Of a stretch of DNA of 44,078 nt, positions 24,216-32,352 are shown one piece after another. The translations under genes and the position numbers were made by a program. Below the pieces are notes generated by a model. The model was not told where the DNA came from, made no database searches, and saw only the letters and a program-made list of their open reading frames with translations. Position 1 is the stretch's first letter; each line of letters begins with the position of its first letter. This stretch comes from an uncultured Lachnospiraceae bacterium (lineage in GTDB: Bacteria > Bacillota > Clostridia > Lachnospirales > Lachnospiraceae): positions 1 through 44,078 of the forward strand of contig CAUAFT010000019.1 of assembly GCA_958428365.1 (NCBI GenBank), in the 5' to 3' direction.

Positions 24216-25313
24216 ATGCTACAGATCATAGATAAAATAATCCTGTGGGGATTGGGAAGCCTGCTGGCGGTGCAGGAGAAAGACAGTCTGCTTCCGGTGT
24301 TGGCGGTGCTGCTGGCGCTGATCTTTTCCGCATCCGGGATCTATGCGGCGAAAAGAAAAGTCGTGGTGGGGATATGGACAGTCTACGTCCTGCTCTGTCT
24401 GTTGGAGCCTGTGTTTACCTGTTTTTTGCCCCTTTTGTTTTATGACTGTGTGAGATATGAGTTCTATTATGGAATAGCTGCGGTTCTCTCCATGTATTCC
24501 GCCATTGGATCTTATGAGAAATGGGAGATCGTCCTTTGGGTTCTGGCATCTGTCTTAGCCCCTGTCATGGCATATAAGACGAAGCGGATCGAAAATCTGG
24601 TGTCGGATATCATTCATTTGCGGGATACCAGCACGGAGCTGAATCTCTTGATGAGTCAGAGGAACCGGGAACTGATGGAAAAACAGGATTATGAGATCCA
24701 TCTGGCAACGCTGCGGGAACGAAACCGGATCGCGCGGGAGATTCACGACAACGTGGGACATATCCTGTCGCGTTCCATCCTTCAGATGGGAGCGTTGATG
24801 GCGGTATACAAGGAAGAGCCAATGCACGGGCAGCTTGCCGGCGTCAATGATACTCTGGATATGGCGATGAACAATATCAGGGAAAGCGTTCATGATCTCC
24901 ACGACGACGCCATGGATCTGCGTCAGGCAGTTCTGGAAGCTACGAAGGAGATGAGGGAAACCTATCATTTTCATCTGGAATACGATATGACGGAACCCAT
25001 TCCCAGAAAGGTCAAATACTGTTTTATCGCTACGGTGAAGGAATCTATGTCAAATATTGTGAAACACAGCAATGCGGACAGGATCGAGGTGATCCTTCGG
25101 GAACACCCCGCCTTTTACCAGCTTAGTATCGAGGATAACGGTACCGATATCAGAAAAAATGCGGAGTCCGGGATCGGGCTTGCGAATATGAGAGAACGGG
25201 TGGAAGCCCTGCATGGAATGATCCATATCTATACGGATAAAGGGTTTCGGATACAGATAACCATTCAGAAAGTGGAGGATAGGATACATAATGAAAACGA
25301 TGATCGTGGATGA
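24216..25313 (+). CDS. NarL-type sensor histidine kinase
   Basis: A 365-residue kinase. The first 130 residues hold four or five hydrophobic helices with very short loops, followed by a coiled-coil linker and a HisKA_3 dimerisation helix (RNRIAREIHDNVGHILSRS, phosphorylated His in EIHDN). The HATPase domain contains KESMSNIVKHSNADRI, EDNGTD and GIGLANMRERVEALHG. A GAGGGCAAG site precedes the ATG. Its stop overlaps the regulator gene by 23 bases. With the regulator and divergent exporter it resembles small envelope-stress modules of the DesK/YvfT kind. Confidence 0.9.
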   Translation: MLQIIDKIILWGLGSLLAVQEKDSLLPVLAVLLALIFSASGIYAAKRKVVVGIWTVYVLLCLLEPVFTCFLPLLFYDCVRYEFYYGIAAVLSMYSAIGSYEKWEIVLWVLASVLAPVMAYKTKRIENLVSDIIHLRDTSTELNLLMSQRNRELMEKQDYEIHLATLRERNRIAREIHDNVGHILSRSILQMGALMAVYKEEPMHGQLAGVNDTLDMAMNNIRESVHDLHDDAMDLRQAVLEATKEMRETYHFHLEYDMTEPIPRKVKYCFIATVKESMSNIVKHSNADRIEVILREHPAFYQLSIEDNGTDIRKNAESGIGLANMRERVEALHGMIHIYTDKGFRIQITIQKVEDRIHNENDDRG

Positions 25314-25920
25314 CGATAACCTGGTAGCCATTTCATTAAAGACGATTCTGGAAGCGGATCCGAATATAGAGGTACTGGCAACGGGAGGAGACGGAAAGGA
25401 AGCGGTGGCGCTTTATGATAAATATCAGCCGGAGGTTCTGCTCATGGATATTCAGATGAGGGAGATGAGCGGACTTGAGGCGGCAGAGCGGATCCTGGAG
25501 AAATATCCGGAGGCGAAGATCCTGTTTCTGACTACTTTTTCTGACGACGAATATATTGTAAAGGCATTGAATATCGGGGCAAAAGGATATATACTAAAGC
25601 AGGATTTTGAAGGGATCGTACCGGCGCTCTTTGCCGTGGAGAGGGGACAGAGTGTCTTCGGAGGCGAGGTGGCGAACAAGATCCCGGCGCTGTCCCAGAG
25701 CAGGGAGAGCTTCGATTATGCAAAGTATGAGATCAGTAAAAAGGAACAGGAGATCATTGAGCAGGTAGCTCTGGGAAAGAGCAATAAGGAGATCGCGGAG
25801 ACGTTATTTCTAAGCGAGGGAACGGTTCGTAACTATATCAGTTCCATATTGGATAAGCTCTCGCTGCGGGACAGGACGCAGCTGGCTGTATTTTATTACA
25901 GGAATGTATACGAGGTATAA
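25291..25920 (+). CDS. NarL/LuxR-type response regulator
   Basis: A 209-residue regulator with a receiver domain (acidic pocket DDD at 7-9, Asp53 in VLLMDIQM, conserved Lys in YILKQDFEG) and a C-terminal LuxR helix-turn-helix (about 145-205: EQEIIEQVALGKSNKEIAET, then LSEGTVRNYISSILDKL). It overlaps the kinase gene and is followed after two bases by tatD. It is the likely controller of the divergent exporter operon, perhaps through the palindrome at 24125-24138. Confidence 0.92.
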   Translation: MKTMIVDDDNLVAISLKTILEADPNIEVLATGGDGKEAVALYDKYQPEVLLMDIQMREMSGLEAAERILEKYPEAKILFLTTFSDDEYIVKALNIGAKGYILKQDFEGIVPALFAVERGQSVFGGEVANKIPALSQSRESFDYAKYEISKKEQEIIEQVALGKSNKEIAETLFLSEGTVRNYISSILDKLSLRDRTQLAVFYYRNVYEV

Positions 25921-25922
25921 AT

Positions 25923-26789
25923 ATGATATTTGAGACACATGCGCATTACGACGATAAAAAATTTGATCCGGATCGGAAGGAATTGCTTCTGTCCATGCAG
26001 GAAAACGGTATTGATAAGATCGTCAATATCGGATGCGACAGAGAGACCTGCGAGGCGACCATAGATCTGATGAATACCTATGATTTTGTCTATGGGGCGA
26101 TGGGGGTACATCCCAGCGATATCAGAACCATGGATGAAGAGCTGTTTTCCTGGATAGGGCAGCAGTTGTCCCATCCCAAAGTGGTGGCGGTGGGTGAGAT
26201 TGGACTGGATTACTATTGGGATAAGGAAGAAGAGATCCGTAAACAGCAGCGGGTCTGGTTTATCCGTCAGCTCCATCTGGCGGCGGAGGCGGATCTTCCG
26301 GTAATCATCCATTCCAGGGATGCGGCGGAGGATACTTTGAATATCATGAAGCGGGAACACTTCATTAATGAAGAATATGCAAGGCAGGGCAGGGGCGGAG
26401 TGATCCACTGTTTTTCCTATTCTAAGGAAATTGCGAGAGAGTATGTAAAGATGGGATATTATATTGGCGTTGGCGGGGTCTCCACCTTTAAAAATGCCAA
26501 AAAGTTAAAGGAGGTCATTACAGAGACCCCTTTAGAGCAGATCCTGTTGGAGACAGACTGTCCTTATATGGCTCCGGAACCTCATCGTGGAAAACGCAAT
26601 TCTTCTCTTTATCTACCCTATGTAGTGGAGCAGATTGCGAGGCTAAAAGATGTTTCCCCGAAGGAAGTGGAGAATGTGACTTACCGGAATGCCATGAGGT
26701 TCTTCCGGCTGGAGGATGAAAAAGAAAAGGAGTATTATGGCAACATTAGGAAACCCAGTGAACACGATAGCGGTTCTGCAAAAATATAA
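25923..26789 (+). CDS. tatD: TatD-family metal-dependent DNase
   Basis: A 288-residue TIM-barrel hydrolase of the TatD family. The metal ligands are visible: THAHYDD near the start, the glutamate in GEIGLDYYW, the histidine in IIHSRDA, the HCFSYS region and ETDCPYMAPEPHRGKRN. Family members are usually about 255-260 residues. The extra 25 or so at the C-terminus (after MRFFRLEDEKEKEYY) come from reading into the start of ksgA, with 53 bases of overlap. In many Firmicutes tatD lies between metG and rnmV/ksgA; here the exporter and two-component genes separate it from metG and rnmV is absent. Confidence 0.92.
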   Translation: MIFETHAHYDDKKFDPDRKELLLSMQENGIDKIVNIGCDRETCEATIDLMNTYDFVYGAMGVHPSDIRTMDEELFSWIGQQLSHPKVVAVGEIGLDYYWDKEEEIRKQQRVWFIRQLHLAAEADLPVIIHSRDAAEDTLNIMKREHFINEEYARQGRGGVIHCFSYSKEIAREYVKMGYYIGVGGVSTFKNAKKLKEVITETPLEQILLETDCPYMAPEPHRGKRNSSLYLPYVVEQIARLKDVSPKEVENVTYRNAMRFFRLEDEKEKEYYGNIRKPSEHDSGSAKI

Positions 26790-27609
26790 GTTTAACTTTC
26801 AAAAAAAATTCGGACAGAATTTTCTCATTGATACCCATGTGTTGGATAAGATCATTGAGGCGGCGAACGTCACAAAGGAGGATTTTGTTCTGGAGATCGG
26901 TCCGGGAATTGGAACCATGACCCAATATCTCTGCGAAAATGCGCGAGAGGTGGCGGCAGTGGAGATTGACAAGAATCTGATTCCAATACTGGAAGATACC
27001 CTAAGCGCTTATGACAATGTCACAGTCATCAATCAGGACATTCTCAAGATAGATATTCCCGCGCTGGCGCAGGAGAAAAACGGCGGGAAACCCATCAAAG
27101 TAGTTGCAAACCTGCCATATTATATCACGACGCCCATTATCATGGGGCTGTTTGAGAGTCATGTGCCAATTGACAGTATCACCATCATGGTGCAAAAAGA
27201 GGTGGCTGACCGGATGCAGGTGGGACCGGGAACCAAGGATTACGGAGCGCTTTCTCTGGCAGTTCAGTATTATGCAAGACCAGAGATCGTAGCCCATGTA
27301 CCCCCGAACTGCTTTATGCCAAGACCGAAGGTGGGTTCCGCAGTGATTCGGCTGACCCGCTATGAGAAGCCCCCGGTGGAAGTGGAGGATGAGAAGTTCA
27401 TGTTCCGTCTGATCCGTGCCTCCTTCAATCAGAGGAGAAAGACTCTGGTCAACGGACTGAACAATGCCCCGCAGATTCCGGTTGCCAGGGAGGATATTGT
27501 AAGATCCCTGGAGGAACTGGGCGTTAATTCTACGATCCGGGGGGAGGCGCTGACCCTGGAGCAGTTCGCGGCTCTCAGCAATATTATGAGGAAGTATATC
27601 GTATCCTGA
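26737..27609 (+). CDS. ksgA: 16S rRNA dimethyladenosine transferase
   Basis: A 290-residue methyltransferase that dimethylates the two adjacent adenosines near the 3' end of 16S rRNA, a late 30S assembly check. Motifs: FGQNFLID, the SAM loop VLEIGPGIGTMT, the acidic AVEIDKNL, catalytic NLPYYITTPI, and the C-terminal CFMPRPKVGSAVI and RASFNQRRKTL. The ATG at 26737 follows AAAGGAG inside the tatD end; the longer frame from 26716 begins before that ribosome site. Translation is therefore coupled to tatD. Confidence 0.95.
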   Translation: MATLGNPVNTIAVLQKYKFNFQKKFGQNFLIDTHVLDKIIEAANVTKEDFVLEIGPGIGTMTQYLCENAREVAAVEIDKNLIPILEDTLSAYDNVTVINQDILKIDIPALAQEKNGGKPIKVVANLPYYITTPIIMGLFESHVPIDSITIMVQKEVADRMQVGPGTKDYGALSLAVQYYARPEIVAHVPPNCFMPRPKVGSAVIRLTRYEKPPVEVEDEKFMFRLIRASFNQRRKTLVNGLNNAPQIPVAREDIVRSLEELGVNSTIRGEALTLEQFAALSNIMRKYIVS

Positions 27610-27661
27610 TAACAGGTATCATACCGCCCGCAGTGAAATAGCGAGATATCTGACGCAGCTC

Positions 27662-28450
27662 TTACCGAAATTCTACTGTATCCTGTTGGAAACGTTTTAG
27701 AATATTTTGGTTTTGCAGGTTTTGGTTTTTTCGCGCCTCGATACCAATGCTCTGAAAGAATCCTTTCCAGAGCTTCTGGTATTCCAATTCCATAGAAGAA
27801 TAGTTCTCCGTAAAAGCCAAGTTGAGATCGGAAGCATCTGCAATCAGGTAGGCGCTTCCTTTTTTATGGAGGGCAGCTTTCCCATGGTTCTCATCATAGA
27901 TGATGAAATGCTCCTGTGGAAGTCTGTCACAAAAATGCTCGGCGAGGAGAAGGAGGATGTCATTCTTCGGGTGGATCCTGGCAAAGAGTACTCCGTTTTT
28001 CAATTCGGAAAACCGCAGGAATCCCAGAAGGTGATGAGCCTCGTTTTCGCAGGAGCGGGCGAGGGAAAAGACCTGATGTACATAGGGTTCCCCCAGATAG
28101 TCCATAAGGCGGCTTCCGTCCGGCAGGGAGAGACCCAGAACAATGCTGCGGTAGATGGCGTCCGCCTTGTCGATCTGATGGCGGCGGTTGAGGGGATGTC
28201 CGTCGCTGACTGCCGCCTGATAGAGAGAGGACCAGACCGTTTCGCCGAGCCGCTGTCGCAGGGTACGGATAACCTTTTCGCTCTTTTCCGGATCGGGGAT
28301 GACGGGGATATAGGTGGAGAAGAGTTCGTAGTTGTCGTCTGATTCATCGATCTTCAGTTGGATGTTTTTATGTCCGTGTCGGCTTGCCCAGGCGTCGTAG
28401 ACGCCGGTGAAGATGCCTTCTGGGGTGTCTTTGCATAGGTATATATACAT
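27662..28450 (-). CDS. DUF4130 / TIGR03915-type DNA metabolism protein
   Basis: A 262-residue protein beginning MYIYLCKDTPEGIFTGVYDAW, with the motif FLRFSELKNGVLFARIHPKN in the middle. I recognise it as the DUF4130 family, which occurs next to, or fused with, a uracil-DNA-glycosylase-like domain and next to a radical SAM protein. The glycosylase part is not present here; only the DUF4130 part is. It lies downstream of the radical SAM gene on the same strand, separated by 375 bases that contain the second palindromic element. The biochemical role is unknown but the family is thought to act in DNA modification or repair. Confidence 0.85.
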   Translation of the reverse strand: MYIYLCKDTPEGIFTGVYDAWASRHGHKNIQLKIDESDDNYELFSTYIPVIPDPEKSEKVIRTLRQRLGETVWSSLYQAAVSDGHPLNRRHQIDKADAIYRSIVLGLSLPDGSRLMDYLGEPYVHQVFSLARSCENEAHHLLGFLRFSELKNGVLFARIHPKNDILLLLAEHFCDRLPQEHFIIYDENHGKAALHKKGSAYLIADASDLNLAFTENYSSMELEYQKLWKGFFQSIGIEARKNQNLQNQNILKRFQQDTVEFR

Positions 28451-28525
28451 ATAAGGGACCTCCTATGGTTTGGTGTGTGAAGGTTTCGGGGACGGGGGTA
28501 GGGGGAGGGCGGGAACGTTATGGGG

Positions 28526-28759
28526 CATGCGGCACAAACAGCAGTGGGCTTCTGTGACCTTGCCTGGGAATAAGAACTTCTAAATATCCTTAGGGCTATG
28601 CTGTGGGGGTGGACGCAACCGGCGTCAACTCGCCATCCGTGGCTCGATGCCGCCTTCATCAGACGTCGTGTCTGATGATTGCTGGTTATGAGAAGGATAT
28701 TAAGAAGTTCTAATTCCCTGGCAAAAGTCACAGAAGCCCACTGCTGTTTGTGCCGCATG
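28526..28759 (-). repeat. long-palindrome element, copy 2 (inverted relative to copy 1)
   Basis: Perfect 33-bp inverted arms (28526-28558 and 28727-28759) enclose inner arms with TAAGAACTTCTAA (28571-28583) and TAAGAAGTTCTAA (28701-28713). On the minus strand the core (28674-28611) repeats that of copy 1: hairpin CAGACACGACGTCTG, then the loop GAGCCACGGATGGCGA in a GC-rich stem, then TTGCGTCC. It lies in the 375-base gap between the radical SAM gene and the DUF4130 gene. The rest of the gap (28451-28525, 28760-28825) shows no gene. Confidence 0.8.
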
Positions 28760-28825
28760 GTAGAGTTGTGTTGGCCCTCCCCCTTTGGCGGCTCGGAATC
28801 TTTATGAGAGTTTACTTTATTTGTT

Positions 28826-30106
28826 TTACGAAAAAAGGGAGAGTTGTTCGTAGCTTTGGTTTTGCAGATTCCTGGGAATCATGGTTTGGTCGGAGATCAG
28901 ATTCCGCTGGATGTAATCTGCGTCCAGTTTGGTGGGGTACATCATTTTTCCGTTGCAGGTGATGAAGTAGAGGGCGCGCTTTAGGACGACGCCCATTTTT
29001 TTCAGGTCGGGGAAGTCCAGGGAGGTGTGGCGCCTTGCTTTTAGGATGCGCTGGGCGGATTTGTAGCCGATGCCGGGTACGCGCAGAAGGGTGCGGTAGT
29101 CTGCGCGGCTGATCTCTACGGGGAAGTATTCCATGTGGCGTAGTGCCCAGTCGCATTTGGGGTCTATGTAGATGTTGAAATCCGGCTTTTCCTCGCTCAG
29201 AAGCTCTGAGACGTGAAAGTGGTAATAGCGCAAAAGCCAGTCTGCCTGATAGAGCCGGTGTTCTCTGAGGAGGGGCGGACCGCCCGGCAGCATGGGGAGA
29301 TTGGAGTTCTCGTTTACATTGACGAAAGCAGAGTAGAAGACTCTCTTAAGAGAGAACTTCTGATAGAGATTTTCTGCCACGCTCATGATCTGGTAGTCGT
29401 TCTCCGGGGTGGCGCCGATGATCATCTGGGTACTCTGTCCGGCTGGGACGAACCTTGGAGCAGAGCGGTAGAGGGTCAACTCCTGTTTGTTTTCGGTGAT
29501 CCCGTTTTGAATCTGGCGCATGGGACTTAAGATGGCGCGGCGGGATTTATAGGGCGCTAATTTTTTCAGGCCCGCGGCGGTTGGAAGCTCCAGGTTGATG
29601 CTCATGCGGTCTGCCAGGTATCCGGTTCTCTGAACCAGAAGAGGGTCTGCGCCGGGAATTGCCTTTACATGGATGTAGCCGTTGAATTGATACTTGTGGC
29701 GGAGCAGATGGAGGGTTTGATAGATCAGTTCCATGGTATAGTTGGGGCTTACGAGAATGCCGGAGCTTAAAAAGAGCCCCTCGATATAATTCCTGCGGTA
29801 AAACTCCATGGTGAGAGTACAGATCTCTTCCGGGGTGAAGGAGGCGCGGCGCACGTCGTTGTTGCAGTTGTTCAGACAGTAGGCGCAGTTAAAGATACAC
29901 TCATTGGTGAACAGGATCTTCAACAGGGAGACGCAGCGTCCGTCAGAAGAAAAGGTATGGCAGATGCCCGGTGCAAGGCAGTTTCCCATGCTTTTTTTAT
30001 TGCCGGCGCGGTCAACGCCGCTGGAGGTACAGGCGACGTCATATTTTGCTGCGTCGGACAGGATGGTCAGCTTTTCATATAATGTCATATCCATTGTAAT
30101 GTTCAT
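28826..30106 (-). CDS. radical SAM protein, putative DNA modification/repair (TIGR03916 type)
   Basis: A 426-residue protein with the cluster motif CIFNCAYC (Cys70, 74, 77) and further conserved cysteines before it (CTSSG, CLAPGICH, GRCVSLLK). A helix-hairpin-helix DNA-binding motif (LLRVPGIGYKSAQRIL) lies near residue 350. The extreme C-terminus reads YEQLSLFS, which fits the sliding-clamp binding consensus QL(S/D)LF. The family pairs with the DUF4130 protein downstream. AGGAGGGA precedes the ATG at 30106; an ATG at 30091 is also possible. The promoter is flanked by two LexA-like boxes. DNA repair fits all three clues, but the reaction is unknown. Confidence 0.88.
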   Translation of the reverse strand: MNITMDMTLYEKLTILSDAAKYDVACTSSGVDRAGNKKSMGNCLAPGICHTFSSDGRCVSLLKILFTNECIFNCAYCLNNCNNDVRRASFTPEEICTLTMEFYRRNYIEGLFLSSGILVSPNYTMELIYQTLHLLRHKYQFNGYIHVKAIPGADPLLVQRTGYLADRMSINLELPTAAGLKKLAPYKSRRAILSPMRQIQNGITENKQELTLYRSAPRFVPAGQSTQMIIGATPENDYQIMSVAENLYQKFSLKRVFYSAFVNVNENSNLPMLPGGPPLLREHRLYQADWLLRYYHFHVSELLSEEKPDFNIYIDPKCDWALRHMEYFPVEISRADYRTLLRVPGIGYKSAQRILKARRHTSLDFPDLKKMGVVLKRALYFITCNGKMMYPTKLDADYIQRNLISDQTMIPRNLQNQSYEQLSLFS

Positions 30107-30149
30107 GTCGGCTCCCTCCTATGTGATGATGATACCTTGGTGTGGATAC

Positions 30150-30209
30150 AAACAAATGTTCTAATCAGAGCATAGCATAGAATGCAGAAAAGGTCAAGAA
30201 CAAATGTTC
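30150..30209 (-). promoter_or_regulatory. SOS-type promoter with two LexA-like boxes
   Basis: On the minus strand TTGACC (30192-30197) and TATGCT (30169-30174) are 17 bases apart. GAACAAATGTTC (30198-30209), a perfect GAAC-N4-GTTC box, abuts the -35. A near copy with one change (30150-30161) lies seven bases past the -10. The placement is that of a LexA/DinR-repressed promoter reading toward the radical SAM gene. Confidence 0.75.
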
Positions 30210-30278
30210 TGGAATAAATGCGGGATCTTCCCATATAATGAAACGGGATGAAATCCAAGCATCAGTCAGGAGGTCCAT

Positions 30279-31178
30279 GTGAAAGAAAAATTAAAGATCG
30301 TCATTTCCTGCGCCCTGATCCTGGTCTGCCTGCCCTATCTGATCACTTATTTTTTTCAGGGAGAACAGACCTCGGCGGCAGTCAGCAGCAAGGAGAGTGC
30401 GAAGATCGCGGGGATCCTTGCCTCCCAGGTTCCGGTCACGGTGGAGGAAGAAGCCCTGAAAGCTCAGGCTGTCATTGTGCGTACTCAGCTCGCCTGGTGC
30501 AAGGAAAATGAGCAGGAGGAACCAAAGGCGCTCTCCAAGGATGAGATGGAGCAGCTCTGGGGACAGGAAAAATATTATGAATTTTATGAAAAAATGGTGA
30601 AGGCCGCCCAGGATACGGATGGACAGGTTATGACGTTTGACGGGAAGACCATCAACCCGTCTTTTCACAAGGTCAGTGCGGGGACCACCAGAGATGGAAG
30701 TCAGATCTATAAGGATACCCCTTATCTTTTAAGCGTCAGCAGTAAATCCGACGTGTTGTCGGAGGATTATCTGAGCGTACAGTTTTTTACCCAGGAGGAA
30801 TTTGAAGAGCGGCTGGCAGAACTTTTGCCAAAGCAGGAGGAAAAGACAGGGGGGTCCGAAGAAAAAAAGCAGACTCTGAAGGAATATCTGGACTCCATTG
30901 CCATGGAAACGGACGGATCCGGATATGTGACGGATATCAAAGCTGACGGGCAGGAAGTGGACGTGGACAGCTTTGTGGAGGCATTTGAGCTGCCATCCTC
31001 CTGTTTTACCATAAAAGAGATGGACGATCACATTCGGATCGTGACAAAAGGCTGTGGTCACGGATTTGGTCTGAGCCAGTATGGAGCAAATGAGATGGCA
31101 AAGAAGAAAAAAACTTTTGATGAAATTTTAAAATATTACTTTTCCGGGATTAAAATAGAGAAAACAGGGAAACACTAA
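30279..31178 (+). CDS. spoIID: stage II sporulation protein D
   Basis: A 299-residue protein with an N-terminal membrane anchor (LKIVISCALILVCLPYLITY) and a SpoIID domain. Recognisable are the early SQVPVTVEEEALKAQAVIVRT region, FHKVSAGTT, and the C-terminal signature GCGHGFGLSQYGANEMA. SpoIID is the lytic transglycosylase of the SpoIIDMP complex that thins septal peptidoglycan during engulfment; the catalytic glutamate lies in the VEEEALKAQ stretch. The GTG at 30279 follows AGGAGG at 7-8 bases. The spoIIQ-like gene follows at 31211, as in many Clostridia. Confidence 0.93.
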   Translation: MKEKLKIVISCALILVCLPYLITYFFQGEQTSAAVSSKESAKIAGILASQVPVTVEEEALKAQAVIVRTQLAWCKENEQEEPKALSKDEMEQLWGQEKYYEFYEKMVKAAQDTDGQVMTFDGKTINPSFHKVSAGTTRDGSQIYKDTPYLLSVSSKSDVLSEDYLSVQFFTQEEFEERLAELLPKQEEKTGGSEEKKQTLKEYLDSIAMETDGSGYVTDIKADGQEVDVDSFVEAFELPSSCFTIKEMDDHIRIVTKGCGHGFGLSQYGANEMAKKKKTFDEILKYYFSGIKIEKTGKH

Positions 31179-31210
31179 AATTATCAAATGTGATAATGGA
31201 TGGTGAAGAA

Positions 31211-31915
31211 ATGAGAAAAAACAAGGAGTATATCATAGCCGGCTCATTGTTGAGCCTTGCCATTGTGGGAATGGTGTTTGCTTACAACACGGAGACAGGA
31301 GATAAGAAAGCCCAGGAAAAAGAGGAACAGCAGATTGCTTTTCAGGAAGTGGAGGACGACGAGGAAGAGGCAAAGGATGAGGTGGAGGACGTATCCAATA
31401 TCTTAGCTGCAAAACAGGAAGAGGAGGCACAGGAGGAGGCCGCTGATCAGGAAGAGCAGGAGGAACCACAGACCCAGGAGACGGCTTCTGCTCCGGCGCA
31501 GCTGCATTTTCAGGAGAGCCTTGTCTGGCCTGCCGATGGAAATGTAATCATGAATTACAGCATGGATCAGACCGTGTATTTTAAATCCTTAGATCAGTAC
31601 CGTTATAATCCGGCGGTTATCATCGGAGCCAATGTCAATGACCAGGTTCAGTCGGCAGCGGCGGGCAATATTCTGGATGTTTCCACCAATGAGGAGACGG
31701 GCTGTACTGTGACGGTGGATTTAGGAGACGGCTATCAGGCAGTCTACGGACAGTTGAAGGAGGTCAGCAAAAACACAGGGGACTATGTGGAAGCGGGCGA
31801 AGTCATCGGTTATATCAGCGAGCCTACAAAATACTATTCCGAAGAGGGAGGCAACCTCTATTTTCAGCTTCTGAAGGACGATAAACCGATAGACCCTATG
31901 GATTATTTCCAGTAA
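31211..31915 (+). CDS. spoIIQ: SpoIIQ-like M23 (LytM-domain) protein, degenerate
   Basis: A 234-residue protein with one N-terminal membrane helix (about 6-24), a very acidic Glu/Gln-rich linker (about 30-95) and a C-terminal LytM fold (about 105-230). SpoIIQ spans the space between forespore and mother cell and binds SpoIIIAH during engulfment. The zinc motifs of active LytM enzymes are missing: the first HxxxD region reads NYSMDQTVYF, and the HxH position reads NLYFQLL. The domain is probably non-catalytic, as in Bacillus subtilis. The ATG at 31211 is preferred to 31190 because the membrane segment starts right after it. Confidence 0.8.
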   Translation: MRKNKEYIIAGSLLSLAIVGMVFAYNTETGDKKAQEKEEQQIAFQEVEDDEEEAKDEVEDVSNILAAKQEEEAQEEAADQEEQEEPQTQETASAPAQLHFQESLVWPADGNVIMNYSMDQTVYFKSLDQYRYNPAVIIGANVNDQVQSAAAGNILDVSTNEETGCTVTVDLGDGYQAVYGQLKEVSKNTGDYVEAGEVIGYISEPTKYYSEEGGNLYFQLLKDDKPIDPMDYFQ

Positions 31916-32085
31916 ATCAAAACTTGAACAGGGCTTCAAGGTCTGTTATAATATTAACAATATTTGTGTTCGGCGGTGGGATACACCGTCGATTTTCGTT
32001 GTCCAAAGAATTTTCCATTTCCAGGAAAAGAGATCAGCAATGGACGGAACGCATAGAATATTTGCAGGGTATGGAGAAGAGCAGG

Positions 32086-32352
32086 ATGAACTATACTTAT
32101 ATCTTGGAGTGCGCAGACGGCACCTATTATACCGGATGGACCAATGATCTGGAAAAAAGGGTGCAGGATCACAACGAGAAAAAGGGTGCAAAATACACCA
32201 GGAGCAGGACACCGGTGAGATTGGTGTACCGGGAAGAATTTGAAACAAAAAAAGAAGCCTTACAGAGGGAGGCGGCGATCAAACGATTGAGCCGCGCCGA
32301 AAAAGAGGCGTTGATAGCAAAGCAGAATAAGGAGATTTATGGAGACAGTTAG
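32086..32352 (+). CDS. GIY-YIG nuclease-domain protein
   Basis: A small protein (88 residues from 32086) that is a single GIY-YIG domain of the UPF0213/YhbQ type. YTYILECADGTYYTGWTNDL supplies the two tyrosine motifs, followed by the arginine-bearing KRVQDHN and the glutamate in ALQREAAIKRL. An ATG at 32071 is an alternative start; the frame further upstream is not domain-like. Its end overlaps the helicase gene by 14 bases. The cellular role of these stand-alone domains is not established; nuclease activity on branched or damaged DNA has been proposed. Confidence 0.85.
   Translation: MNYTYILECADGTYYTGWTNDLEKRVQDHNEKKGAKYTRSRTPVRLVYREEFETKKEALQREAAIKRLSRAEKEALIAKQNKEIYGDS

Noticed and set aside
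27707..28342. Open frame of 211 codons on the plus strand opposite the DUF4130 gene
   Set aside because: It is antisense to a clear conserved protein and has no recognisable domain or ribosome site.
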